In this document: piece after piece, positions 1 through 7,524 of the stretch
How the letters are laid out: each line of letters begins with the position of its first letter
How positions within the stretch are numbered: the stretch's first letter is position 1
Origin: Bacteroides sp. CAG:1076
Lineage (GTDB): Bacteria > Bacteroidota > Bacteroidia > Bacteroidales > Bacteroidaceae
Reading direction: 5' to 3'
Assembly: GCA_000436795.1 (NCBI GenBank)
Contig: HF993162.1
Location: forward strand, 7,435-18,378
Length of the DNA stretch: 10,944 bases
The notes under the pieces: generated by a model
Told to the model about the DNA's origin: nothing
Seen by the model: only the letters and a program-made list of their open reading frames with translations
The model's database searches: none
Made by a program: the position numbers and the translations under genes

Positions 1-1866
1 CGTCGTGTCGTTATTGGTGTGAACGTACGCGATGCTGACATCCAGCAAGTAGTAAGTCAAATCAGTGAATCACTCGACAAGAACGTAAAACTTAAGCCGG
101 GGTATTACTTTGAATACGGTGGACAGTTCGAGAATTTGCAGAATGCTATCAGTACACTGACGGTAGTTATCCCCATCGCTTTGATGCTGATCCTGTTGTT
201 GCTGTTCTTTGCATTCCGGAGTGTAATTTATTCACTGGTTGTATTCTCTACCGTGCCTCTTTCTCTTATCGGCGGTATCGTCGCTTTGTGGCTGCGTGGC
301 TTGCCGTTTAGTATTTCGGCTGGCGTGGGTTTCATCGCGCTCTTCGGTGTGGCCGTGCTGAACGGTATTTTGATGATCAATCATTTTAACGACATACGCA
401 AAAGAAGTCAGTATCATTTGTGTACCGATCGTATTATTTCCGAGGGTTGTCCGCATTTGCTTCGTCCTGTTTTCCTGACCGGACTGGTTGCTTCACTGGG
501 CTTTGTTCCGATGGCTATTGCTACTTCGGCCGGTGCTGAGGTACAACGTCCGCTGGCTACCGTAGTGATAGGTGGACTGATTGTATCTACTATACTGACA
601 TTGATTATCATTCCTGTTTTCTATCGTCTGGTGAACAGTATAGCTGTCAGACAGATGAGAAGAAAAAATCGCTTTTCGGTCCGTAAAGCATCTTTGCTGA
701 TTGTTTTACTTGCTGCTTTCACTCCTGCAGCTATTCAAGCGCAGCAAAGTGTGACTCTGAAGCAAGCTGTCGAAACAGCTATGACCAATCATCCGCGTCT
801 GAAAATGGCAGAATCCGAGATTGAGCGGGCACGAGCTTCGAAAGGAGAAGCGTGGGATGGAGGAAATACTTCTTTCAGTTATTCTTGGGGACAGTTGAAT
901 GGTGCCGACCGGAATGATAATGAATTGTCTGTAGAACAGTCACTTGGGTCTTTACTTACTCCTTTTTATAAAAATGCCTTGGCTAATACTCAAATAAGTA
1001 AAGGAGAAAGTTATCGTGATATGGTGAAGAAAGAAGTAACGGCAGAGGTGAAACGAGCATGGGCTTATTATCAATATGCTTTTCATATCAATGCCATGTA
1101 TCGCGGACAGAGGGAATTAGCAGAACAGTTGAAGAAAAGTGGTGAACAACGTTATCTTCAGGGAGATATTGATCTGGCTGAACGGAATATGATTACAGCA
1201 TTGGCTGCCGATTTATATACACGCTGGTTGGAGTCTTCCGAGGAGCTGACACTGGCTGGACGCCGGTTTACTTGGTCTTGCTACAGCAATCAGCCTCTGT
1301 TGCCTGCCGATACGTCGCTGGCAGTCATGCCGATACAGACAGACGGCTTGTCGTTGTCTTCCCGTCACTTGAACTATTTTGATGCTCAGGTACAGGAGAA
1401 AAAAAATCTGTTGAAAATAGAACGTAGCCGTTTCTTTCCGGAGTTGTCTGTGGGGTATGTACGGCAAAAGATTGCGCCACTTACCGGATTGAACTCATGG
1501 ATGGTGGGAGTTTCTTTCCCTGTACTGTTCTTTCCCCAGCGAAGCCGTGCCAAACAGGCACGTATCAACTTGCGGATAGCCACATGGGAAGCAGAGGATA
1601 ACCGCCGTCAGTTATCCAATAAGGTAAGTGAGTTGCAGAGTCAACTTGTCCGCCAGCGTGAACGGCTGACTTATTACCAGCAGGCTGCTATCAAGGAAGC
1701 AGAAGCTTTGCAGAATAGTGCACTGAAGAAATTCCAGGAAAATGAAACAGATATCAGTGAATTTATCCAGAGCCTGAATGCTGTCCGTGAAATTAAACGA
1801 GGATATATCGAAACGGTTTATGCTTATAACATTACCGTACTCGAACTGGAACTCTATACCGAGTGA
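1..1866 (+). CDS. Heavy-metal RND efflux pump (CusA/CzcA type) fused to a TolC/CzcC-type outer-membrane channel, C-terminal part
   Basis: The reading frame is already open at base 1, so the 5' part of the gene lies outside the window. The first 210 or so residues are the end of an inner-membrane RND pump. A short periplasmic piece (VNVRDADIQQ, near 22-51) is followed by five hydrophobic segments at about 160-213, 223-291, 310-381, 466-528 and 550-624. The block GAEVQRPLATVVIGG (near 532-576) is a hallmark of CusA/CzcA pumps, which drive metal ions out with the proton gradient. After the last helix comes a basic stretch, a signal-peptide-like segment (655-741), and then about 374 residues of outer-membrane factor. 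That part has the start VTLKQAVETAMTNHPRL, long alpha-helical stretches and two TolC-like halves, which is full length for CzcC. The adaptor gene follows directly. The exact metal (Cu, Ag, Zn, Co, Cd) cannot be told because the substrate-binding region is not in view. Pump-channel fusions of this kind are known in Bacteroidetes as far as I recall. Confidence 0.9.
   Translation, partial: RRVVIGVNVRDADIQQVVSQISESLDKNVKLKPGYYFEYGGQFENLQNAISTLTVVIPIALMLILLLLFFAFRSVIYSLVVFSTVPLSLIGGIVALWLRGLPFSISAGVGFIALFGVAVLNGILMINHFNDIRKRSQYHLCTDRIISEGCPHLLRPVFLTGLVASLGFVPMAIATSAGAEVQRPLATVVIGGLIVSTILTLIIIPVFYRLVNSIAVRQMRRKNRFSVRKASLLIVLLAAFTPAAIQAQQSVTLKQAVETAMTNHPRLKMAESEIERARASKGEAWDGGNTSFSYSWGQLNGADRNDNELSVEQSLGSLLTPFYKNALANTQISKGESYRDMVKKEVTAEVKRAWAYYQYAFHINAMYRGQRELAEQLKKSGEQRYLQGDIDLAERNMITALAADLYTRWLESSEELTLAGRRFTWSCYSNQPLLPADTSLAVMPIQTDGLSLSSRHLNYFDAQVQEKKNLLKIERSRFFPELSVGYVRQKIAPLTGLNSWMVGVSFPVLFFPQRSRAKQARINLRIATWEAEDNRRQLSNKVSELQSQLVRQRERLTYYQQAAIKEAEALQNSALKKFQENETDISEFIQSLNAVREIKRGYIETVYAYNITVLELELYTE
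655..741 (+). other. Signal-peptide-like segment at the pump-channel junction
   Basis: Inside the fused gene, an in-frame ATG at 655 begins a classic signal-peptide layout: a basic start (MRRKNRF), a hydrophobic core (ASLLIVLLAAF) and a plausible signal peptidase I site, AIQA before QQS, with the cut after base 741. The last RND helix leaves its C-terminus in the cytoplasm, so this segment is well placed to re-enter the Sec route and deliver the channel domain to the periplasm, perhaps with cleavage. The ATG could instead be an internal start giving a separate channel protein, but no clear ribosome binding site precedes it. The layout is seen directly; processing is inferred. Confidence 0.65.
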
Positions 1867-1904
1867 ACTATCCCTTACTAACAATCTCAAAAACTCAAAG
1901 AAAA

Positions 1905-2825
1905 ATGAATAAAATGAACCTGATGAAACAACGAATGATTTACTTGATGTTTGTCTTACTGACAGTATCATGTTCAAGCCGCTCGGGCGAGCAGACTGAG
2001 TCGGCCGGTACATCGGAGGCAGTACAAGCCAATGAAGACAGTACACAAACGCCCGAAGTGGACGGAGTGAGTGGAGCTACTAACGTGTCCAATCCGCCAT
2101 CGTTCAACGGCGTCATCGTGATGCCTCCACAAAACCATGTTACAGTAACATTAGGCATGGGAGGCTCTGTACGAGATATACGTGTCTTGCCGGGTGAATA
2201 TGTTCGTAAAGGAGAAATTATTCTTACGTTAGCCAATCCGGCTTTTATCGAACTTCAGCAGTCTTATCTTGATGCTGCTGCCCAGACTGAATATCTGAAA
2301 AAAGAATATGACCGTCAGCGGAAACTGGTTTCCGGGGAATCGGCCTCGCTGAAGCGTATGCAGCAAAGTAAAGCCGACTATCTTTCCATGAAAAGCCGGA
2401 TGGAGGCTGCTGCGGCACAACTTACTCTGCTTGGTACTGATACTACGGCTTTGAACCGGAATGGTATTCGTACTTATCTGGATATACGGGCTCCACGCAA
2501 CGGTTATGTAACCAATATGGATGTTAATGCCGGGAAATATTTTGCAGCGGGCGATCCGGTTTGTGATGTGATTGATAAAAGCAAGCCTATGTTGCAGTTG
2601 ACTGCTTATGAAAAAGACCTGGATAAGCTACAGCCTAATACACATTTTACATTTAAAGTCAACGGTATGCCTGATACAACGTTTACAGCCGAACTGATTT
2701 CTGTCGATCAAATGGTAGACAATGCAAATCGTTCCATTAAAGTCTATGCACGTATTCTGCAAGCCTATCCGAATTTTCGGCCGGGCATGTATGTAGCTGC
2801 CAAGATTACGGATAAAAAACACTAA
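1905..2825 (+). CDS. Periplasmic adaptor lipoprotein of a metal RND efflux system (CusB/CzcB-like, HlyD family)
   Basis: This protein would link the inner-membrane pump to the outer-membrane channel encoded just upstream. The frame is open from a GTG at 1863 that overlaps the previous stop. I prefer ATG 1905, because it gives a compact lipoprotein signal ending LLTVSC with Cys 23 as the likely lipidated residue; ATG 1914 or 1923 would also work. From ATG 1905 it is 306 residues. A low-complexity Ser/Glu/Thr linker is followed by a first lipoyl half (IRVLPGEYVRKGEIILTL, near 2178-2231), an alpha-helical hairpin rich in Gln, Lys and Ala (about 2245-2430), the second lipoyl half (IRAPRNGYVTNMDVNAGK, near 2484-2537) and a beta-barrel domain to the end. 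It stops soon after the barrel, so any membrane-proximal or metal-chaperone C-terminal domain is short or absent. It is very likely co-transcribed with the pump. Confidence 0.87.
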   Translation: MNKMNLMKQRMIYLMFVLLTVSCSSRSGEQTESAGTSEAVQANEDSTQTPEVDGVSGATNVSNPPSFNGVIVMPPQNHVTVTLGMGGSVRDIRVLPGEYVRKGEIILTLANPAFIELQQSYLDAAAQTEYLKKEYDRQRKLVSGESASLKRMQQSKADYLSMKSRMEAAAAQLTLLGTDTTALNRNGIRTYLDIRAPRNGYVTNMDVNAGKYFAAGDPVCDVIDKSKPMLQLTAYEKDLDKLQPNTHFTFKVNGMPDTTFTAELISVDQMVDNANRSIKVYARILQAYPNFRPGMYVAAKITDKKH

Positions 2826-2830
2826 CTTTG
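2823..2830 (+). promoter_or_regulatory. Possible Bacteroidetes -7 promoter element
   Basis: TAACTTTG matches the Bacteroidetes sigma-ABfr -7 consensus TAnnTTTG. It overlaps the TAA stop of the adaptor gene and lies four bases before the ATG of the sensor kinase. Transcription would then begin at or near the ATG, giving a nearly leaderless message. No convincing -33 TTTG is visible about 20 bases upstream, so chance occurrence is possible. Confidence 0.4.
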
Positions 2831-2834
2831 TTGC

Positions 2835-3878
2835 ATGAAGTTGTTTCACATCCATAAGAGATTTTTTCTGATGCTGAACGCCATCTCTATCCTGGTGGCG
2901 TTCCTTATGCATCTGCCCGAACTGATTGCACTTTCCGATCCAGTGGCAGACGGTCGTTTGTTTCCGGATGTTTATTGGGTGAATGTGAGTTCCGAAATAT
3001 TGTTTACTTATATTTCTATTCTGTTACTCTTTTTTCTGAACATCAAGCTGATGATACCCAGTCATCCGGCTGCCGAGTTAAGTTGGAAAAGAATTGTTGT
3101 AACGTTTATCATTACATTGGTTGTATGTAATTTGTTGGGAAAAGGATTCGTTTATATCCACCAACATTTCGATGTTCCTGCTATTACTGCCATGTTACAT
3201 CACTATCTTCATCCTTTAAGAGATATTCTGATTGCCTGTATCGTGACCGGTACTTGTTATTTAGACTACCAGAATCAGCGTAGTCGTCGAATGTTACTTG
3301 AGAATGAACAATTACGTACGGAAAATCTCGTCAATCAGTACGAAACCTTGAAAAGCCAGCTTAATCCGCACATGCTTTTTAATTCTCTTAATACCTTATA
3401 TTCACTTATACGGGAGTCGCCCGATAAGGCGCAGAACTATCTTCAGGAATTATCACGGGTGATGCGTTATACGCTGCACGACAATCTGTCGCCTACCGTA
3501 GCCTTGAATGAAGAAATGAGTTTTGTACGTTCGTATATTTATCTGTTGCAGATGCGCTACGAAGACAATTTGAAGTTTGATATTCATATTCCGCAAGAGT
3601 TACTGCAACGGCAAGTACCTCCGATGGCAGTGCAAATGCTGGTGGAGAATGCGGTGAAGCACAACGAAATCAGCAACCGTAATCCGCTTACGGTATATAT
3701 CTGTACAGAAGGAAATTCACTTTGTGTCAGTAATCGTATTCAACCTAAGCTGTCGGACAGCAGCAGTACTTGCATCGGGTTGGCAAATCTGTCCAAGCGT
3801 TATCAACTACTCCTCGGTCGGGATATCACGATTGAGGAAAACAATAAAAACTTTAAAGTAACCTTGCCGCTGATATGA
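2835..3878 (+). CDS. LytS/YehU-type sensor histidine kinase
   Basis: This is a membrane-bound sensor kinase of 347 residues, a usual length for Bacteroidetes members of the His_kinase (PF06580) family. It has four hydrophobic segments at roughly residues 9-27, 54-72, 86-106 and 127-145, and no large periplasmic sensor domain. A short charged coiled-coil-like linker follows (about 150-172). The phosphoacceptor box is QLNPHMLFNSLN with His179; most relatives have Phe where Met180 stands. The ATP-binding region shows the N box LVENAVKHN and a glycine-containing IGLANLSKRYQLLLG near the C-terminus. The stop overlaps the start of the response regulator as ATGA, so the two are translationally coupled. 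The signal is unknown; position next to the efflux genes suggests envelope or metal stress, but this is inference. Confidence 0.9.
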   Translation: MKLFHIHKRFFLMLNAISILVAFLMHLPELIALSDPVADGRLFPDVYWVNVSSEILFTYISILLLFFLNIKLMIPSHPAAELSWKRIVVTFIITLVVCNLLGKGFVYIHQHFDVPAITAMLHHYLHPLRDILIACIVTGTCYLDYQNQRSRRMLLENEQLRTENLVNQYETLKSQLNPHMLFNSLNTLYSLIRESPDKAQNYLQELSRVMRYTLHDNLSPTVALNEEMSFVRSYIYLLQMRYEDNLKFDIHIPQELLQRQVPPMAVQMLVENAVKHNEISNRNPLTVYICTEGNSLCVSNRIQPKLSDSSSTCIGLANLSKRYQLLLGRDITIEENNKNFKVTLPLI

Positions 3879-4627
3879 AAACCTTAATTATAGAAGATGA
3901 AAAGGCTGCTCTCCGCAACCTGAAAGCAGCCATGAAAGAAGTAGAGGCTGAATTTGAAATTGTCGGTGAAACAGACAGTGTAACCGGAACATTGGAATGG
4001 TTCGCTTCTCATTCCATGCCTGAATTGGTCTTCATGGATATTCATCTGGCCGATGGTTCTGCTTTTGGCATTTTCGAACAGATTGATATAACCTGCCCCA
4101 TCATCTTTACAACTGCTTACGATGAGTATGCTTTGCAAGCATTTCGAGTAAATAGCATTGCCTACTTGCTGAAACCTATCAGTAGTTCCGATTTACAAAA
4201 AGCTGTCGATAAATTAAAAATGTTTGGAAGTGCTGTTCAGCCAAATATTGATTTTCAGGCTGTCATGCACGCTTTAAAACGGGAAGAAAGCTACAAGACA
4301 CATTTTCTGATACCTGTGAAAGGCGATCGTTTTGTCCCTGTGTGTGTCGATCAGATTTCCTATTTTTATATTGATGAAGGGGCAGTCAAGGCCGTAACAC
4401 AGTCTGCTGAGATATTCGATTTCCAGCAAACTCTTGATGAACTGGCTGAGTTGCTTAATCCTCGTCTGTTTTTTAGAGCCAATCGTCAGTATATTATTGC
4501 CCATAAGGCAGTCACAGGAGTAAGTTTATGGTTTGGCGGACGTATGGTTTTGCAGCTTACCCCTCCTACCGGAGAAAAGGTCATTATCAGCAAAGCCCGT
4601 GTACCGGCCTTCAAGGACTGGTTCTAA
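3875..4627 (+). CDS. LytTR-family response regulator
   Basis: This is a DNA-binding response regulator of 250 residues and the partner of the kinase whose stop it overlaps by four bases. The receiver domain (about 1-118) has the acidic pair Glu7/Asp8, the phosphorylation site Asp55 in VFMDIHLADG, Thr80 in FTTAYDEYA and Lys100 in YLLKPI, so all key residues are intact. A short linker leads to a LytTR domain (about 142-250) with FLIPVKGDRFVPV, the aromatic YFYIDEGAVKAV and the signature FFRANRQYIIAHKAV. LytTR domains bind direct repeats of about nine bases in promoters; no candidate target was identified in this window. It may control the upstream efflux operon or a distant target. It ends the operon, with terminators just beyond. 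Confidence 0.93.
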   Translation: MKTLIIEDEKAALRNLKAAMKEVEAEFEIVGETDSVTGTLEWFASHSMPELVFMDIHLADGSAFGIFEQIDITCPIIFTTAYDEYALQAFRVNSIAYLLKPISSSDLQKAVDKLKMFGSAVQPNIDFQAVMHALKREESYKTHFLIPVKGDRFVPVCVDQISYFYIDEGAVKAVTQSAEIFDFQQTLDELAELLNPRLFFRANRQYIIAHKAVTGVSLWFGGRMVLQLTPPTGEKVIISKARVPAFKDWF

Positions 4628-4644
4628 ACATTCGGTGAAAACAA

Positions 4645-4716
4645 AAAAATCGCCACTGATTGAGTCAGAAAACAGAGATAACTTCTGTTCTATTCTGGTA
4701 ATCAGTAGCGATTTTT
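4645..4716. terminator. Long hairpin, likely bidirectional terminator between convergent operons
   Basis: The arms 4645-4661 and 4700-4716 pair over 17 positions with one mismatch or G-U pair. Inside them, 4666-4670 pairs with 4693-4697 and 4671-4676 with 4684-4689, closing on a seven-base loop. The outer left edge is an A run (4643-4649) and the right edge a T run (4712-4716), so an RNA made from either strand ends the stem in U residues. The position, 18 bases after the regulator stop and 36 before the stop of the facing operon, fits termination from both sides. Confidence 0.82.
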
Positions 4717-4720
4717 AGGC

Positions 4721-4752
4721 AAGCAAGTCCGGTTACGACTTGTTTTCTTTTT
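4721..4752 (+). terminator. Second intrinsic terminator for the rightward operon
   Basis: CAAGTC at 4724-4729 pairs with GACTTG at 4737-4742 around a seven-base loop. The stem extends outward by a G-T and two A-T pairs. A T-rich tract follows at 4743-4753 and touches the stop codon of the facing gene. It would serve the + strand only, as a backup to the larger hairpin. Confidence 0.55.
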
Positions 4753-6017
4753 TATTTATAAAATTCCGACATCGGATAAATTCCGATAGGATAACTGGTC
4801 TTGTTCACTATGTTATTAACAAGTTTGGGAGTTTCTCCACTGCAATCGTATACCAGCAAGTTGCCGTTCGAAATAGTTGTTTCGTAATATTCATCCGAAA
4901 CAGCTACATAAATATATTGTTTTTTAGGGTCGGCCACCACATTACAGTTAAGATACTTTGCATTAGGCGCATCCTTTGTTACATCTATCACGTTTTCTTC
5001 TACTTTCCATGTCTTCAGTGAAACGCGGCTGATGCTTGTCTTTCCTGCGCTGAAGTAGACATAATCGCCAGCCATTGAAATGCCGGAGTTGTTTGAAAAC
5101 TCAGCCGAGATATCGGCAGCAATCTGTTTTTCCTTGACAATTTCCCATGTATCGAGATTTATAAATATAAAGTAACTTTTTGTAGTTCCAGCACGTCCAC
5201 ATGTAGCCAGAAGAAGTTCCCGTTCTCCGGTACGGCATATACCGCTGATAAACTCTCCTTTCAGGTTTTCCAAAATGCGGGTTGCCTTGTTTTCTCCTTT
5301 TTTAAACTCCAGCAATCGTGTGCTTGCCCAGAAGCCTCCCCCTCCAGAATAAACACAATCGCCTATAACTACCATGCCACGGGTAGAGGCAAGTGTTTCA
5401 ATTGTATTTCCTTGATTACCGAAATGATAAGAATCTTCTACGATATTCAGCTCACCGGTAGTACTGTCGAAACGGAGAAGGGTTTTCTGGTCGGAGAAGA
5501 AAATATTCTTTTCATCGACAACGACAATGTTTCTTAAAGGAGTGATCAGCGGAAGATATTCGTTTTCGTCCAGCGAACCTTCAGGTTTATGGTATGTCAA
5601 ATCACTGAACTGGAATGCTTTTTCCCGTTTCAATGTTACAGCATCGGCGATAACCAAAGTTCCGTCGCCTACCGATCCGTTATAGTCGTCATTATTGTTG
5701 CTGATAATGTAAAGCTTTCCGTTGTACATATACATATCCTGAGCCTGATGTCCGAAAGCCGAACCGTTGACAGTCTGATAAACCTTTTCTTCCACATTTC
5801 CGTCGGGATTAATGTATGTCAGTGAACTGTTTTCGGTACGTGCTCCCTGGTTCAAGATAAATACTCCGTCGGGATTGGCATATCCTCCCAGTTCTGCGGG
5901 AGGATTAGGATTTGTTGAAGGAGGTTGTGTACCCGGGTCGTCCGATTTGCTGGAACATCCGGAAAAAAACAGGAGTCCGCATAACGCCGGAATTATCAAG
6001 TGATTCAAATGTTTCAT
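4752..6017 (-). CDS. DUF5074/YncE-like beta-propeller surface lipoprotein, last gene of the receptor operon
   Basis: A lipoprotein of 421 residues. The signal ends LFFSGC with Cys21 as the lipidated residue, and the following SSKSDD resembles the Ser/Lys/Asp export signal that sends Bacteroidetes lipoproteins to the cell surface. A Pro/Asn-rich linker (about 28-42) leads to the propeller. The first blade, GVFILNQGARTENSSLTYI (52-70), and the block TVNGSAFGHQAQDM (82-95) match the lipoprotein gene just upstream, so the two are tandem relatives. Repeated short units such as GKLYIISNNND, DYVYFSAGKT and QYIYVAVSDE look like blade strands. The likely role is binding a ligand or supporting the receptor at the surface. 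The ligand is unknown; a corrinoid is inferred only from the operon. It starts 24 bases after the previous gene. Confidence 0.8.
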   Translation of the reverse strand: MKHLNHLIIPALCGLLFFSGCSSKSDDPGTQPPSTNPNPPAELGGYANPDGVFILNQGARTENSSLTYINPDGNVEEKVYQTVNGSAFGHQAQDMYMYNGKLYIISNNNDDYNGSVGDGTLVIADAVTLKREKAFQFSDLTYHKPEGSLDENEYLPLITPLRNIVVVDEKNIFFSDQKTLLRFDSTTGELNIVEDSYHFGNQGNTIETLASTRGMVVIGDCVYSGGGGFWASTRLLEFKKGENKATRILENLKGEFISGICRTGERELLLATCGRAGTTKSYFIFINLDTWEIVKEKQIAADISAEFSNNSGISMAGDYVYFSAGKTSISRVSLKTWKVEENVIDVTKDAPNAKYLNCNVVADPKKQYIYVAVSDEYYETTISNGNLLVYDCSGETPKLVNNIVNKTSYPIGIYPMSEFYK

Positions 6018-6041
6018 TGTTCTATGTTTAAAAGTTATTTT

Positions 6042-7499
6042 TTATTTTTTTTGAGCAAAGAAAAATCCAGCCGGGAAGTTTGTATAGTTCTCGTATTTGG
6101 CCACAGGTGTTTCTGCACTGTTGTTGAAGTCGAAAGACCAGATGGTGTTTTGTGCATACAAGGCGAACGACTTAATTGTATTGATATATACGTTTTTGGT
6201 AACCGGATGCACTCCCAGTCCGTTATAAAGCAGTCCGGCGTTATCGTCCAGCGTAGAGATGTCAGTCAGGTTTTCTTCAGCTTCCAGTCCCGATTCTGCT
6301 TTAAGCGATTCGTCGGCATTGAACTTAAGGCGGTAGATTGTTGTGCCGTTAGCATAATAAATATCCGAACCATTGGCAACGAACGCTACCCCGGCACTTC
6401 CAACGGAAGGTTTGACACTGACCTGACGCTGGATAATCTTTTTGCTTTCAAGATTGAACTTTCCTATAGCCGACTTGCCAAATCCGAAAGTCATAACCCA
6501 GATATCCCCGTCATCGGCAGGCTGGATGCCGAAAACCTCATTAATGCTTACCTCGGCTCTATAAGGAAATTCCGTAGTTTTTGCCGTATCACTATCGGGA
6601 GATATTTCGATAATACCTCCGATTAGTCCGCTTTTATACGTATACACCTTTCCATTCATCGTCACAAACTGGCTTTTGGGAGCCTTGTCTGTACCGTTTA
6701 TGAAAGTAAGTTCCTTAGTCTTTGTGTTAAGGCGGTAAATACCTTTATTATCGCGAATGTAGACATGTTCATCATCGATTGCGGCAACATGTGTCGGCCA
6801 GTCGAGGGTAGAAAGTTCGCTTTTGGTGAAAGCCATTTCCTTTTGAAGTGTCTTTGCATTGACAACGATAAGCATACCGTCGTTTTCGAATTTGGTTCCT
6901 ACCGCGTTTTCATCTCCATTTTGAGAGATGATGTAAATTTTATCGCCGCAGAAAGCCATATCCTGCGCCACATTTCCCAGTTCCGAACCATTGACAGTCT
7001 TGTAAGCATCGTCAAATACATAGCCGTCGGCAGTGATATACGTAAGCGAACCGTTTTCGGTTGTCATGTTTCCTTCATTCAATACGAAAGTACCGTTCAC
7101 GTCGTCGAAGAAGTTCAGACAGCAAAGAGTTACTTCTTTCGAAACCTTCTGCGTATCTTCTCCTGTGGCAGTAATCGTCAGCTTTACCTTCGAAGTAGCG
7201 CTGGCCGCTGCTTTTACGTTGATACATGATCCGCTTTCGTCTATTTCGGCAGTCCATCCTTCCGGCAGCGTGTTCGTTGCAACCGACTTGATGTTTTTCG
7301 CATTATATTCGATTTTGAAATTTTTGTCGGGCGAGATAAAAACAGGATTCGTTGCATCTATTTCAGTTACCAGTTCAAATTCCGGAGCCGGTGCAACGGT
7401 TTCTTTATTATCATTGCTACAGCTGCCTGCAAACAGACTGATAGTGAGCAGAAGTAGCCCCCAGAGGAAGTGTGCCTTCATAAATTCGGTCTTTTTCAT
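6042..7499 (-). CDS. DUF5074 beta-propeller surface lipoprotein with an N-terminal Ig-like domain
   Basis: A lipoprotein of 485 residues. The signal ends LFAGSC (Cys27), followed by SNDNKE, a plausible surface-export signal; Met7 is an alternative start. Residues about 42-127 look like a beta-sandwich Ig-like domain, with FISPDKNFKIEYNA, GWTAEID and VKLTITATGEDTQKVSKEV as typical strands. The rest is a propeller that opens GTFVLNEGNMTTENGSLTYI (136-155), then TVNGSELGNVAQDM and KIYIISQNGD. These blocks are shared with the next gene downstream, which lacks the Ig-like domain. The Ig-like part may act as a stalk between the membrane anchor and the propeller. Function is inferred from the operon: an accessory to the BtuB/BtuG-like receptor. 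The gap to the upstream gene is 25 bases. Confidence 0.82.
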   Translation of the reverse strand: MKKTEFMKAHFLWGLLLLTISLFAGSCSNDNKETVAPAPEFELVTEIDATNPVFISPDKNFKIEYNAKNIKSVATNTLPEGWTAEIDESGSCINVKAAASATSKVKLTITATGEDTQKVSKEVTLCCLNFFDDVNGTFVLNEGNMTTENGSLTYITADGYVFDDAYKTVNGSELGNVAQDMAFCGDKIYIISQNGDENAVGTKFENDGMLIVVNAKTLQKEMAFTKSELSTLDWPTHVAAIDDEHVYIRDNKGIYRLNTKTKELTFINGTDKAPKSQFVTMNGKVYTYKSGLIGGIIEISPDSDTAKTTEFPYRAEVSINEVFGIQPADDGDIWVMTFGFGKSAIGKFNLESKKIIQRQVSVKPSVGSAGVAFVANGSDIYYANGTTIYRLKFNADESLKAESGLEAEENLTDISTLDDNAGLLYNGLGVHPVTKNVYINTIKSFALYAQNTIWSFDFNNSAETPVAKYENYTNFPAGFFFAQKK

Positions 7500-7524
7500 T
7501 TCTTAAAAGTTTTTAGTAGGTTGA

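Noticed and set aside
1863..1904. GTG at 1863 as start of the adaptor gene
   Set aside because: It would add 14 unremarkable residues before the lipoprotein signal. ATG 1905 gives a normal-length signal, although a GTG overlap start cannot be strictly excluded.
1612..2046. Open frame of 144 codons on the - strand across the channel/adaptor junction
   Set aside because: It is antisense to the channel C-terminus and adaptor start; the Phe/Ser-rich product is typical of a reverse frame.
6018..6041. A/T-rich gap between the two DUF5074 genes as a terminator or promoter
   Set aside because: No hairpin and no TAnnTTTG on the - strand were found; it looks like an ordinary short operon spacer.
6000..6626. 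Open frame of 208 codons on the + strand
   Set aside because: It overlaps the other strand of two coherent lipoprotein genes and shows no domain, so it is a shadow frame.
5755..7000. Near-repeated DNA, such as gaaccgttgacagtct near 5761 and gaaccattgacagtct near 6985
   Set aside because: The similarity falls in the conserved TVNGS codons of two related genes, so it reflects gene duplication and not a separate repeat element.
7033..7506. Open frame of 157 codons on the + strand
   Set aside because: It is antisense to the Ig-like and first-blade region of the lipoprotein at 6042-7499, and its protein resembles no family.
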